NCBI RefSeq assembly: GCF_007004725.1
Contig: NZ_ML660161.1
Span: 1-64,000 of the forward strand
Source: Aliikangiella coralliicola
GTDB lineage: Bacteria > Pseudomonadota > Gammaproteobacteria > Enterobacterales > Kangiellaceae
Length of the DNA: 64,000 nucleotides
Reading direction: 5' to 3'
Shown here: piece by piece, positions 26,701-36,290 of the stretch
How the letters are laid out: the number at the start of each line of letters is the position of its first letter
Position numbering within the stretch: position 1 is the stretch's first letter
Program-made: the position numbers and the translations under genes
Notes under the pieces: model-generated
Databases searched by the model: none
Told to the model about the DNA's origin: nothing
Seen by the model: the letters and a program-made list of their open reading frames with translations, nothing else

Positions 26701-26777
26701 TTTATGGGTCTTTATCAAATGTCGCTTATGCGTATAATCTGAACTCCGTTACTCTCCTAATCAAAAAATAAGAGTCT

Positions 26778-27479
26778 GTGAGTTTGTCATTAATTCCTAA
26801 ACTGTTCCTCTTCACCTTTCTGCTTGCTACTCCGCTGTTGTCAGTGCAAGTCGTCAAAGCTAGCGAATCTGTGACTGCTAACCAGTTAGCCAATAACGAT
26901 CAACCTGACAATTTTATTGAAGGGGTCGACTACCGTTTATTACAAAACGCTTCCATTGATAACGCTATCGAACTCGATCAACTACAACAGGTGGTTGATA
27001 TTGAAATTTTCTATTGGTACGGTTGTGAACCTTGCCAACAAACAGAGCAAGCGTTAAGCGAATACTTACAAACACGGTCTGAATTGACCGTCAGAAGAAC
27101 GCCATTGGTGGCGTATCTTAGTTGGCGGCCCCAAGCTTATCTCCAACCAATGTTAGAGCAATTAGAAGGTTCTGTGCAATTACCTTCTCAGGATGAACTT
27201 TATCGCCAATGTATAGAAGATTGCAGTGTTTTTAGTGATTTGCCCGCCTCCATAGAGTGGATAAAGCAGCGGTATAATATTAATGAGATGCCGCGGCTTG
27301 ATGAATCTAAAATCTGGCAGACGGAAAAAAACTACCGAAAACGGGCTAATTCGTTTTCCATTTCTCAGGTTCCGACTATTATTATTAGGGAAAGCTATAT
27401 AACGGATGCGAATTCGGCGAAGAGCTTACCTCGATTAATGGCTATCATTGAGCATTTACTGGGTAAGAGTCCTAATTAG
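26778..27479 (+). CDS. DsbA-like thiol:disulfide interchange protein, CEPC active site
   Basis: 233 residues beginning with GTG, signal peptide ending near VKASES. Thioredoxin-fold features: IEIFYWYGCEPCQQTEQAL (active site C-E-P-C near residue 85) and the cis-proline loop SQVPTIIIR. The gene occupies the classic dsbA place next to cytochrome c4 and engB, but the active site is CEPC in place of CPHC, and a further CIEDCS pair lies in the helical insert. Oxidase function with DsbB (49269) is likely but redox potential may differ. Confidence 0.82.
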   Translation: MSLSLIPKLFLFTFLLATPLLSVQVVKASESVTANQLANNDQPDNFIEGVDYRLLQNASIDNAIELDQLQQVVDIEIFYWYGCEPCQQTEQALSEYLQTRSELTVRRTPLVAYLSWRPQAYLQPMLEQLEGSVQLPSQDELYRQCIEDCSVFSDLPASIEWIKQRYNINEMPRLDESKIWQTEKNYRKRANSFSISQVPTIIIRESYITDANSAKSLPRLMAIIEHLLGKSPN

Positions 27480-27493
27480 CAAACCACAAGACT

Positions 27494-28330
27494 ATGGTAA
27501 AACCTATAAACACTGCAGAAGATTTAACTAAATTTAACTACGAAGCTGATAGCCGGCTAAAGCTATTGAGTTATAACGTGCAGGTTGGCATCGGCAGCCA
27601 GGGGTATCGAGACTATGTCACCCAGAGCTGGCGGCATATACTACCGGATTCGCGCCGACAGGCTAATTTAACTGAGATTGCACACTGGCTTTCCGAGTAT
27701 GACATTGTTGCCTTGCAGGAAGTTGATGCCGGCAGCATTCGAACACACTATATCAATCAGGTCGCTTTTCTAGCGCAAAAAGGTGGCTTTCCACACTGGC
27801 ACCATCAACAAAATCGGCATTTCGGTAAATTGGCTGCCCATTCGAATGGATTACTCGCGAAACATCCGGTGGATCATATTATTCATCATAAGCTACCTGG
27901 TAGAATCGCAGGTAGAGGCGCATTACAGGCAACTTTTGGGCATGGCGATAGTCAATTACTAGTATTGTCAGTCCATTTAGCGTTGAGCCCCAAGGCCAGA
28001 CGCAAGCAACTGGCTTATATTAGCGAGCTGGTGATTGACTATCCTTATTTTATTATTATGGGCGATATGAATTGTCGCCATTCGCAGGCGCAGGCTGAAT
28101 TTGCCAAGCAGGGACTAGCTGTACAGGCCGGTAATAGTTGCCAGCCTACCTTTCCACGGTGGAAACCCAAGTATCACTTTGATCAAATATGGGTTAGCGA
28201 AGGTTTAAGAATTGTGAGCTGCGAAGTGATGGATTTAGGCGTGTCTGATCATTTGCCAATAGCCATTGAAATTGAAATTCCGGAACAATTACAAAATATC
28301 AAGTCGCTGCCTGAGCATTATCTGAATTAG
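27494..28330 (+). CDS. Endonuclease/exonuclease/phosphatase family protein
   Basis: 278 residues with EEP-fold motifs: LLSYNVQVGIG, ALQEVDAG (metal Glu), LSVHLALS, MGDMNCRH (Asp-Met-Asn) and the terminal SDHLPI (Asp-His). Cytosolic, no signal peptide. Starts 14 bp after the dsbA-like gene, so in the same transcript. Substrate (DNA, phosphoester or lipid) is not predictable; homologues sit in the same conserved cluster in related genera. Confidence 0.85.
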   Translation: MVKPINTAEDLTKFNYEADSRLKLLSYNVQVGIGSQGYRDYVTQSWRHILPDSRRQANLTEIAHWLSEYDIVALQEVDAGSIRTHYINQVAFLAQKGGFPHWHHQQNRHFGKLAAHSNGLLAKHPVDHIIHHKLPGRIAGRGALQATFGHGDSQLLVLSVHLALSPKARRKQLAYISELVIDYPYFIIMGDMNCRHSQAQAEFAKQGLAVQAGNSCQPTFPRWKPKYHFDQIWVSEGLRIVSCEVMDLGVSDHLPIAIEIEIPEQLQNIKSLPEHYLN

Positions 28331-28430
28331 AACCTGTTTATCTGTCTTTCCGGTTCATGCAGAGTTTTATTCGCTCGGGAGTAACCGCGAGATCAGAACT
28401 AAGAACATTTGCTATGACAGAAATAGTGCT

Positions 28431-29990
28431 ATGACAGAAATTGGAACCCCGCAAGAAACTCACTCACTCAATGAGTTAAAACGCAGTATCGCTCGCCTAA
28501 GTTATATCGGCATGGGACTGTCGCCTGAAATGGACGGCAGGCTCAATGAGTTACGAAAAGCAATTAAGTCTGATGCAAATCACGAAGAAATTAATCAACT
28601 GGTCGATAAAATTAGCAAGACGCTACGTACCTTAGAAGATACGACTGAGTCAGAAAAAGTTGAAGTTGCTGAGCAAGAAGTTGATTTGTTAAAGCTGTTA
28701 TTATCCCAGCGGTTGCCGGCGAAATTGAAGAAAACATTAAAATCAATGCAGCGACAGTCAGAAAATATGGATGCAGCAGCAGTCGCAAATAATATCGTCG
28801 ATGCCATTCAAAAATTTTTACAGCAAGCCCAGCAAAATGAAAAATCTGAGCCCGGATTATTGGGGCGATTATTCAAACGAAATAAAACGGAACTTAACAA
28901 AGTACAAAATCAACCGGCTGTTTCTGAAGATGAACATTGGTTGTCAGAAGAACTAAAGTCCTCATTGCTACACTTGGTTGATCAATTATCTGTTATGGAT
29001 AAGTATTCGGAATTGGCAGTCAAGCTGACGGAGAAAGTTGTCCAGCTGGAGAAGATTACCGATTTAGCTGATATTCTGGAATTGATTACCAGTGCTTTTG
29101 TTGAAGTCAGCGGTCATGAACACGAACAGTTTGAAAAATTCCTCAAGTCGCTGAATAAAAGAATTGATCGCGTTAACGAATTTATCGATGGCACCGTCAA
29201 TTATAGTCAACAGGTGACAGCGCAGAGCAACCAACTGGATCTTGATCTTCAAAATAGTGTGACTGAAATTAAAGATAGTTTTGAAGCCTCTAGCTCATTG
29301 ACCGAAGTTAAGCAAAGCTTGTTTCAAAAAATGGATTCGATTGTCTCCCGTGTTAACTCTTTTTGCGAAGCACAAGCTGCCAATCAACAACAGCTCAACC
29401 AAAATATGGTTAACTTGCGTGAACAACTTAGAGCGACCGAAGATGAATCATCACGATTGCGCGATGATCTGGCTGCACAAAGAGTCAGAGCGCAAACTGA
29501 TCCATTGACACAACTTCCTAATCGTTATTCTTATAACGAACGACTCACCCAGGAATACAATCGTTGGCGTCGATATCGAAGTCCGTTAAGTTTGGTGGTT
29601 GGTGATATCGATTACTTTAAGAAAGTTAATGATGAGTATGGGCATACTGCTGGAGATGAAGTACTTCGAGTGGTCGCCTTGTTCTTGCAAAACGGCTTAA
29701 GAGAATCTGATTTTATTGCGCGCTTTGGTGGTGAAGAGTTTGTGATTTTGTTGCCCGAAACTTCGTTGGTTGATGCGACTAAAGCAATTAATAAACTACG
29801 CCAGGGAGTGAAAGACGTTAAGGTTGAATTTGAAGCGCTTATCATACAGGTTGCTATGTCTTTCGGGATTGCCGAGTTTGAAAATAACGATACGCCAAAA
29901 GCGGTGTTTGCCCGAGCGGATCAAGCACTCTATCGCGCCAAAGAAAAAGGTCGTGACCAGGTCTGTTGTCAAAGAGCAAAATTAAACTGA
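28431..29990 (+). CDS. Diguanylate cyclase with long helical N-terminus
   Basis: 519 residues, no membrane segment. Residues 1-340 are helical and coiled-coil rich (for example AQRVRAQTDPLTQLPNR leads into GGDEF). The catalytic site is GGEEF near residue 432, and RESD five residues upstream is an intact I-site. The position after engB-c4-dsbA-EEP parallels DgcP of Pseudomonas, which has the same helical N-terminus; orthology is likely but inferred. Next gene begins 10 bp later. Confidence 0.88.
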   Translation: MTEIGTPQETHSLNELKRSIARLSYIGMGLSPEMDGRLNELRKAIKSDANHEEINQLVDKISKTLRTLEDTTESEKVEVAEQEVDLLKLLLSQRLPAKLKKTLKSMQRQSENMDAAAVANNIVDAIQKFLQQAQQNEKSEPGLLGRLFKRNKTELNKVQNQPAVSEDEHWLSEELKSSLLHLVDQLSVMDKYSELAVKLTEKVVQLEKITDLADILELITSAFVEVSGHEHEQFEKFLKSLNKRIDRVNEFIDGTVNYSQQVTAQSNQLDLDLQNSVTEIKDSFEASSSLTEVKQSLFQKMDSIVSRVNSFCEAQAANQQQLNQNMVNLREQLRATEDESSRLRDDLAAQRVRAQTDPLTQLPNRYSYNERLTQEYNRWRRYRSPLSLVVGDIDYFKKVNDEYGHTAGDEVLRVVALFLQNGLRESDFIARFGGEEFVILLPETSLVDATKAINKLRQGVKDVKVEFEALIIQVAMSFGIAEFENNDTPKAVFARADQALYRAKEKGRDQVCCQRAKLN

Positions 29991-29999
29991 CTATCATTT

Positions 30000-31169
30000 A
30001 TGTTGTTTGATATTAACTCCTGTTCACACGAAATTTCCCTTCAGCTAATTAATCACCAGCGCCGACTAACAAAATTTGCCGATCTGCCATTAACGCATTC
30101 ACAAAAAGAAAAAGACCTTTATCAGCTAGACTGTCAAAAATTTCTGAGTCACTTACTCATCGACTCCATTCATGGCGGCTTCTATTTCGAACGAGAGGGT
30201 AAGCTGGTTTTCTCTGCATTGCGTAATGCTGTTTTAGCGGAATACTTTCTTTGTGCAGGCAAAACATTTTTTGACGGCGAGCTTATTTTTCAGGGCGTTA
30301 ATTTACTAAAGTCAATTCACCAACACTTGTTTGATAGACAGAAAAAAAGCCTGATTAACGAGTTGTCTTATCAACCGGATCAGCTACCTTTCAACTTTAG
30401 TGGCGAGTTATTGTCATCAAGTCTGGACGATAACGAAATGTCCTTGTTGTTGGCATTAATTAAGAAAACTCAACTCGATCAGGGCAAGAGCAATTTGATC
30501 AGTTTTAAGTTGCCGCTTGTGAAGGCTGCCGCTCAAGCTGGTATTCATTTTAAACAGGCGCAAATCCTTGAGGCGACGTTAGTCAATAAATTAATGGGTT
30601 TAGCAAAACGCCAATACGATGAGACAACTGCCACAAGAGAAAATCGTTTGCCGCTGGCGGATCACCGAATCAACGCTCAAGTACTATCAAGTTTTATTTA
30701 CGCAACATTATGGCATCAAATAGATTATTTCAATTTAACGGTTGAGTCGTTAACAAAGACCTTGATTGAATTTTTTCTTGATAACAAGTACTCAAAAAAA
30801 CAGGACATAGTGGCTAAGCTTCATACCAGTTATGCCCTGCTTGACGCTTGTCAGTTACAATATGATGCGCAACTGGTTGTTAGCATTTCACAATTTATTC
30901 AGCAACAAGAATGGCCAGAGCTGATCGAAGTTGGAGACAACCATAGCCAGCTGATCCTTTTTCGTGTTATCAGTACCCTTACTCAACTAAACCTGTTAGA
31001 ACAAGCGTTTTCGAATAGAATAGAAAAATGCAATTTATCATTCGACGATGATAGTCAGGTTAACATTGTATTGTTATCGGGCTCTGTCGTGGAAAAAGAA
31101 CAACAAAAGCAGAAGTTTTTTTCGAGTTATCAATTTAATTCAAAATTATATGATATCGGTCGATGCTGA
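30000..31169 (+). CDS. Uncharacterised helical protein coupled to the diguanylate cyclase
   Basis: 389 residues, soluble, helix-rich. IHGGFYFEREGKLVFSALRN and FDGELIFQGVNLLKSIHQHLF give a faint resemblance to the (alpha/alpha)6 barrel half of YyaL/SSP411-type proteins, without the thioredoxin half. That resemblance is weak. It begins 10 bp after the cyclase stop, so both are probably made together. Function unknown. Confidence 0.55.
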   Translation: MLFDINSCSHEISLQLINHQRRLTKFADLPLTHSQKEKDLYQLDCQKFLSHLLIDSIHGGFYFEREGKLVFSALRNAVLAEYFLCAGKTFFDGELIFQGVNLLKSIHQHLFDRQKKSLINELSYQPDQLPFNFSGELLSSSLDDNEMSLLLALIKKTQLDQGKSNLISFKLPLVKAAAQAGIHFKQAQILEATLVNKLMGLAKRQYDETTATRENRLPLADHRINAQVLSSFIYATLWHQIDYFNLTVESLTKTLIEFFLDNKYSKKQDIVAKLHTSYALLDACQLQYDAQLVVSISQFIQQQEWPELIEVGDNHSQLILFRVISTLTQLNLLEQAFSNRIEKCNLSFDDDSQVNIVLLSGSVVEKEQQKQKFFSSYQFNSKLYDIGRC

Positions 31170-31180
31170 GTTTTGGTTAT

Positions 31181-31795
31181 TTATGAACGCGCCATCCATT
31201 CTGTTTTTAATAGACCCATGATGATGTCATCACACCACTCACCTTTAAAAAAGACCGATTGTTTTAAATGCCCTTCTAAGCGAAAGCCACTTTTTTCAAA
31301 TAATTTCATCGACGCCTGGTTACGTGCATCAATTGAGACGTGGATTCGATGCAAATCGAATTGATTAAAAAGAAAATCGACCAGGCCGGTGATTGCCTCA
31401 GATGCCAGTCCTTTTCGCTGAAAAGCCGTATCCAGAGCAATGCCAAGTTCCGCCTGTTTTTGTGTATCTGTTTCAATACAAAAAGCGACATCACCGACAA
31501 TACCACCTGATTCATTCTCCGCACTTTTGATATCGAGATTATTGAATTCCTCCGGGTTTAATTGAAGAATTACTTGATACCAAAAACCTGGCGCGCCGAC
31601 GGGCCGCTCGCGCATTCCTGTTGCATAATTTGCGACTTCCTGTTGGTTTTCGGGCGTCCAGCCCTGGAATATTGATACCGCCGGTTGATTGCGGTAATCA
31701 TAGACTCTTCTAGCATCAGTCGTTCGCATTGGGCGCAATGTTAACCGAGGCGTTTGAATTAATGCCTGTTCGTGCGAAATAATACTCTCTGTCAT
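31181..31795 (-). CDS. GNAT family N-acetyltransferase (RimJ/RimL type)
   Basis: 204 residues. TPRLTLRPMRTTDARRVYDY is the RimJ/RimL-type start; LGIALDTAFQRKGLASEAI carries the acetyl-CoA binding Q-x-x-G-x-A; NQASMKLFEKSGFRLEG is the conserved C-terminal strand-helix. Probably acetylates an amine of a protein or small molecule; substrate unknown. Convergent with the previous gene, 11 bp apart. Confidence 0.9.
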   Translation of the reverse strand: MTESIISHEQALIQTPRLTLRPMRTTDARRVYDYRNQPAVSIFQGWTPENQQEVANYATGMRERPVGAPGFWYQVILQLNPEEFNNLDIKSAENESGGIVGDVAFCIETDTQKQAELGIALDTAFQRKGLASEAITGLVDFLFNQFDLHRIHVSIDARNQASMKLFEKSGFRLEGHLKQSVFFKGEWCDDIIMGLLKTEWMARS

Positions 31796-31898
31796 TTTCC
31801 GGCAACTATTGGTAAAAATATTGACTATAGTTTACTGCTTGAGCAGTAATGTTTAAACCAGTATGCTGTGAATGGAATGAGAAAAGGAAAAAAAGAAG

Positions 31899-33221
31899 AT
31901 GAAATTAAGCGCCAAACAATTTTTTACCGCGGTTACCGTATTACCATTTTTATTATTGGCAAATCATGTTTATAGCCAACAGCGTGATCAAAATATTTCT
32001 TTAGACTCACTGGTAGACTCTGTTGAGAATAAAGTGATTAAGTGGCGTCGTCACTTTCATCAATTTCCCGAATTATCAAACCGTGAATTTAAAACCGCAA
32101 AAACCGTCGCAGCGCATCTACGTTCCTTGGGATTAGAAGTTAAGACCGGGATCGCTCACACTGGTGTGGTTGGTATTTTACGGGGGGGCTTACCCGGTAA
32201 AGTTGTGGCGTTGCGAGCTGATATGGATGCATTGCCGGTAACAGAGAGGGTTGATTTACCTTTTGCATCTACTCAGGTAGCCGAATACGCAGGACAGAAA
32301 GTGGGTGTGATGCACGCCTGTGGTCACGATACCCACACTGCGATTTTAATGGGGGTGGCTGAAGTATTATCAAAAATCAGAGATAAAATTCCGGGCACGG
32401 TTAAATTTATCTTCCAACCGGCTGAAGAAGGCGTTCCAGTTGGCGAAGAAGGTGGCGCCGAATTAATGGTCAAAGAAGGCGTACTTAAAAACCCCGATGT
32501 CAGCGCGATTTTTGGTCTTCATATTTCCTCCCAGACCCGAGTGGGAACGATTGGTTATCGGCCGGGTGGCATGATGGCGAGTGTTGACGATTTTAGAATT
32601 TTGGTGAAAGGTCAACAGACTCATGGATCAGCCCCCTGGAATGGTGTTGATCCTATTGTTATCTCCAGCCAGATTATCAATTCGCTGCAAACCATTGTTT
32701 CTCGTCAGATGCAATTAACCAAGCAAGCAGCTGTGGTTACCATTGGAAGTATTCATGGTGGCGTTCGTTCCAACATTATCCCTGAAGAAGTCGAAATGAT
32801 TGGCACAATTCGCGCTTTGGATGCCGATATGAGAGAAAAAATTCATCAGAAAGTCCGGCAAATCGCCACGGGGGTCGCTGAGAGTATGGGAGCCAGTGTA
32901 AAAATCGACTTACCCATGTCTTCCAGTTATCCCGTTACCTACAATACCCCGGAGCTGGTTAAGCAAATGTTGCCAACGATGAAACGCCAGGCCGGGGAAG
33001 GCAGAGTCGTGCTAATTGATGCGATCACCGGTGCTGAAGACTTTTCTTTTTTTGCCAAAGAAGTGCCTGGTTTCTATTTTTTCCTGGGGGGGCGCCCCGT
33101 AGATGTACCGCCAGAGAAAGCGCCGGCTCACCATACGCCAGATTTTTATATTGACGAATCAGGAATGAAGCTTGGCGTGCAAACGCTGGCGAACATGGCG
33201 CTGGATTATTTGCAAAACTAG
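31899..33221 (+). CDS. M20 family amidohydrolase, exported
   Basis: 440 residues with a signal peptide (cleaved near VYSQ). M20D peptidase/amidohydrolase: RRHFHQFPELS, metal-binding GVMHACGHDTHTA, QPAEEG and a C-terminal ITGAEDFSFF. The family hydrolyses N-acyl amino acids or small dipeptides; related enzymes include hippurate hydrolase and IAA-amino acid hydrolases. Periplasmic export suggests scavenging. Good AAGGAAAAAAAGAAG stretch before the ATG. Confidence 0.9.
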   Translation: MKLSAKQFFTAVTVLPFLLLANHVYSQQRDQNISLDSLVDSVENKVIKWRRHFHQFPELSNREFKTAKTVAAHLRSLGLEVKTGIAHTGVVGILRGGLPGKVVALRADMDALPVTERVDLPFASTQVAEYAGQKVGVMHACGHDTHTAILMGVAEVLSKIRDKIPGTVKFIFQPAEEGVPVGEEGGAELMVKEGVLKNPDVSAIFGLHISSQTRVGTIGYRPGGMMASVDDFRILVKGQQTHGSAPWNGVDPIVISSQIINSLQTIVSRQMQLTKQAAVVTIGSIHGGVRSNIIPEEVEMIGTIRALDADMREKIHQKVRQIATGVAESMGASVKIDLPMSSSYPVTYNTPELVKQMLPTMKRQAGEGRVVLIDAITGAEDFSFFAKEVPGFYFFLGGRPVDVPPEKAPAHHTPDFYIDESGMKLGVQTLANMALDYLQN

Positions 33222-33247
33222 TTAAGACAAAACGATAAGAGATACCG

Positions 33248-33769
33248 ATGTCGAATTTGGAGCTTTCTAAAAAAGTAGCCGATTTTTGGCAGCGCTCTAC
33301 CAGCTTTTATTCAATTGCCGCGGTTAGAGAATTACTGCTTCAATTGCAAAATGACCATCAAAAAAATATTAACAGGCTTTTATTTGCGCTCTGGTTCAGC
33401 TCTGAGGAAAGGCGATATTTGAGTCAAAATGAAACCCGCGCGATTAAGCATTCGGTGCAACCGGTTGAGAGTTGGATAATTCAGGCCAGAAAAATTCGTT
33501 TTGAGATAAAAGCTCAACAGGAGACCATTGAAAATTACCCAAGTATTCGAGAAGGCCTCTTAGCCAGCGAGCTAGCATTAGAAAAGTTACACCAACAGCG
33601 TATTTTGCAGGGGGTTTATGAGTTGGTTGAGGATATTAAATCACCAATCAATCAAACCAATGCACCGGAGGTTATGTTAGGAAATATCCACCGAATGTGC
33701 GGTCAAACTCAAGAAGCTGAGAATTTGTATCTCCAATTAATTCAACTTTGGCAAGATTTTGAGAATTAA
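33248..33769 (+). CDS. Hypothetical soluble protein
   Basis: 173 residues starting 26 bp after the amidohydrolase, with ribosome site GAGA(TACC)ATG. It has tryptophan-containing helices (KKVADFWQRSTSFYS, LLFALWFSSEER) and a C-terminal tail NIHRMCGQTQEAENLYLQLI resembling a single TPR. No recognised family; possibly the TIGR02444-type DUF2390 group, which shares a 'FW..s...Y' beginning and 'lLf..WL', but I am not certain. Confidence 0.55.
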   Translation: MSNLELSKKVADFWQRSTSFYSIAAVRELLLQLQNDHQKNINRLLFALWFSSEERRYLSQNETRAIKHSVQPVESWIIQARKIRFEIKAQQETIENYPSIREGLLASELALEKLHQQRILQGVYELVEDIKSPINQTNAPEVMLGNIHRMCGQTQEAENLYLQLIQLWQDFEN

Positions 33770-33838
33770 AACCAGGCGCTATTGCCTGTAGACCTTTCAT
33801 CTCAACAGAAGATAAATGGTTAAATTATCAACATTCTC

Positions 33839-33870
33839 TTGACCCTGAAGTTCACTTTAGGGTTTATAAT
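33839..33870 (+). promoter_or_regulatory. MerR-type promoter/operator of the merR-permease operon
   Basis: TTGACC (-35, 33839-33844) and TATAAT (-10, 33865-33870) are separated by 20 bp, the overlong spacer used by MerR activators. Between them lies the dyad ACCCTGAAG/CTTTAGGGT (33842-33863), one mismatch. Layout matches known ZntR promoters. The start codon begins only 8 bp after the -10 box. Confidence 0.85.
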
Positions 33871-33877
33871 TCAACCC

Positions 33878-34315
33878 ATGCAAAAAAATTACTACAAAAT
33901 TGGTGAGCTTGCGAAAATTGCTGGTATCACCGTTGAATCGCTCAGGTTTTATGAAAGCGAAGGCCTGGTGGCGGCTGCACAGCGAACCTCGAGTGGATAT
34001 CGTCTTTATAGCGAAACTGAAGCACAGCGGCTTTATTTTGTTGTCCATGCTAAAAAAGTCGGCTTTTCCTTAAAAGAAATCAAACGATTACTGAATCTTC
34101 AGATCAATAAAGATCAGCACACCTGTGAAGAAGTGAAACATTATACCGGTGAAAAAATAGCGGAAATTCAGACTAAAATTCAAGATCTTCAGAAAATACA
34201 GCAAGCGTTAAAGAGTTTACACGATGTGTGCTGCGGTGGGCAGGAAAGCGCGAAGAACTGTTCGATATTGCACACCCTCGAAGATCCCAACTATTTTAAA
34301 AGAAAACAGGATTGA
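33878..34315 (+). CDS. MerR-family metal-responsive regulator (ZntR/CadR-like)
   Basis: 145 residues from the ATG at 33878 (MQKNYYKIGEL). N-terminal winged helix IGELAKIAGITVESLRFYESEGLV, dimerisation helix, and a C-terminal metal loop DVCCGGQESAKNCSILHTLE. The CC...C..H pattern is that of Zn/Cd/Pb-responsive members and not of the copper group. It autoregulates from the overlapping promoter. The permease starts 3 bp after its stop. Confidence 0.92.
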   Translation: MQKNYYKIGELAKIAGITVESLRFYESEGLVAAAQRTSSGYRLYSETEAQRLYFVVHAKKVGFSLKEIKRLLNLQINKDQHTCEEVKHYTGEKIAEIQTKIQDLQKIQQALKSLHDVCCGGQESAKNCSILHTLEDPNYFKRKQD

Positions 34316-34318
34316 CCC

Positions 34319-35512
34319 ATGTATCAGTCACTTAGCGATTTTCTTAGTAATTTTCTCGATCTCTTTCAAGAGTCGGCGCCCTGGTTGTTACTCGGACTAC
34401 TAATTGCTGGGTGTATGAAATGGTTGGTACCGATTGAATTGCTTAAAAAGCATATGGGAAAAGGAAGTATTGGCGCGGTGATAAAAGCGGCATTAATTGG
34501 TGCCCCACTCCCCTTGTGTTCCTGTGGTGTCATACCTGCCGCAGTCGGATTAAGACGTGCCGGTGCTTCAAAGTCAGCCAGTGTTTCATTTTTAATCGCG
34601 ACACCGGAAACCGGTGTTGACTCAATTTCAGTTTCTTACGCCTTGTTAGGGCCGTTTATGGCGATAATCCGCCCTATTTCGGCAATTTTAAGCGCGATTT
34701 ATGCTGGCATATTGGTGATGTTTTTCACTTCAGACAATTCCAAAGCACAGTCACAAACAGCCGATGGCAAGAATATTCAGGGATCTGAGCCAAATAATGC
34801 TCATAAACAAGCAACTAGCGACTGTTGTGAAAAAGTTGAAATTCAACCCGTTGAAAGCTGTTGTGACAAAAGTGGAAATAATGGCGACAAACTTCAAAGT
34901 ACAGAGGCCTCAATACCACCCGTCAGTTTACAGCAACGACTCGTTAGCATTCTAGAGTTCAGCAGCGGCAAGTTACTTGAAGATATTACCAAGTGGCTGC
35001 TTCTGGGGTTAATCATCGCTGCGATTATCAAAACCTGGGTGCCAGTTGATTTTTTAACCCAATGGGGTAGCGGCCTGGTGGCGATGTTGGTCATGGCGTT
35101 GGTCGGGGTTCCTATGTATATATGCGCGACAGCTTCCACACCATTGGCCGCGGGGTTTTTGGCTGCTGGCGTTTCTCCTGGTGCTGTGCTGGTGTTTATG
35201 CTTGCAGGCCCGGCGACCAATTTATCGACAATGGGAATGATAAGACAAGAGATGGGAAGTGGCGTTCTGGTGGCTTATATTGCGGCGATATTAACGGCTA
35301 GCATAGGATTCGGATATTTTACCAATTGGGCGGTTGCGGCCTTCGGATTTGAGATCTATCAGGTAGCGGCATCAACCCACCAACATGAAGGCTCCTGGGT
35401 TTATTCCTTATCTGCAATCGTTCTGGGCGCCATGATGTTACGAAATGCGATAAAAATGGCGCTAAAATCGCAAAAAGAAGCATCTATGATAAAAAAGAGC
35501 GCACATCATTAA
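34319..35512 (+). CDS. SO_0444-type Cu/Zn efflux permease
   Basis: 397 residues, two bundles of TM helices (permease family DUF318/ArsP-like). The PLPLCSCGVIPAAVGLRRAG motif near residue 63 and VGVPMYICATASTPLAAGF in the second half are the paired signature loops. The cytosolic linker between the bundles is cysteine-rich (SDCCEK, ESCCDK), a likely metal-binding site. In one operon with the MerR regulator, implying metal-induced export, most likely zinc, cadmium or lead. Confidence 0.88.
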   Translation: MYQSLSDFLSNFLDLFQESAPWLLLGLLIAGCMKWLVPIELLKKHMGKGSIGAVIKAALIGAPLPLCSCGVIPAAVGLRRAGASKSASVSFLIATPETGVDSISVSYALLGPFMAIIRPISAILSAIYAGILVMFFTSDNSKAQSQTADGKNIQGSEPNNAHKQATSDCCEKVEIQPVESCCDKSGNNGDKLQSTEASIPPVSLQQRLVSILEFSSGKLLEDITKWLLLGLIIAAIIKTWVPVDFLTQWGSGLVAMLVMALVGVPMYICATASTPLAAGFLAAGVSPGAVLVFMLAGPATNLSTMGMIRQEMGSGVLVAYIAAILTASIGFGYFTNWAVAAFGFEIYQVAASTHQHEGSWVYSLSAIVLGAMMLRNAIKMALKSQKEASMIKKSAHH

Positions 35513-35817
35513 ATATTTCTGGCGCAACAATCAGCTCTAACAAGAAAATCGGTAGCAAGGATGCTAATTGAGTGTTTTGCCTCTCTCTTACGTGCCAACT
35601 GGTAGTACCATTTGTTTGTCTGAATAGAAGAAGATCCTGAAACTTGTGGTTAAATGACGCTAAATTGCTAAAAAATTGACAGTATTTGTTTGTAGTGGTT
35701 ATTTTGGCTGGAGTTCTCAATTTGAAATACATTGTGCTAGTGTTCTTGCCAGTTAAGCGAAATTGGCGTATTTTAGCAACATAATAATCAAACACTGTTA
35801 GCTGGCAGCCCAATTCA
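35513..35817. other. Intergenic region before aroQ
   Basis: 305 bp without a gene. Only the candidate promoter at 35676-35704 stands out. No terminator with a clear T-run is seen after the permease. Confidence 0.5.
35676..35704 (+). promoter_or_regulatory. Candidate sigma-70 promoter for aroQ-accB-accC
   Basis: TTGACA, 17-bp spacer, TTATTT. The -35 is perfect, the -10 weak (4 of 6). It would start an mRNA about 107 bases before aroQ. Confidence 0.35.
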
Positions 35818-36255
35818 ATGACTGTATTGATATTAAACGGCCCAAATCTCAATTTATTAGGTACTCGTGAACCCGAAATATACGGCGCAACCACTTTGCC
35901 TGAAATTGAACAACTTACATTGGCGAAGTTGAAAAGTGCTGATTTGAGCGGAATGTTCTTTCAATCGAATGCAGAGCATGAAATTGTTGATTCAATTCAG
36001 AAGGCGCCAGAAAATGATGTTGATTTTATTATTATTAACCCGGCTGCATTTACTCACACCAGCGTCGCAATTCGTGATGCGCTAGCGGCTGTTGGTATTC
36101 CTTTTATTGAAGTTCACTTATCCAATCCTCATTCACGAGAACCATTTCGTCAACATTCGTATTTTTCTGATATTGCGGTTGGAGTGATTGCCGGTTTTGG
36201 AGTTAACAGTTATTTGATGGCGTGTGATATGGCCATTGAGCGATTACAAGATTAA
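35818..36255 (+). CDS. aroQ: Type II 3-dehydroquinate dehydratase
   Basis: 145 residues. [17 protein letters not shown] (catalytic Arg/Tyr loop), [28 protein letters not shown] and [14 protein letters not shown] are the family signatures. Dodecameric cytosolic enzyme of the shikimate pathway. Immediately upstream of accB-accC, an arrangement conserved across gammaproteobacteria. Confidence 0.97.
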   Translation: MTVLILNGPNLNLLGTREPEIYGATTLPEIEQLTLAKLKSADLSGMFFQSNAEHEIVDSIQKAPENDVDFIIINPAAFTHTSVAIRDALAAVGIPFIEVHLSNPHSREPFRQHSYFSDIAVGVIAGFGVNSYLMACDMAIERLQD

Positions 36256-36290
36256 CGGTTTATAAATTTAATTTTTAAGGTGTAGTTATT

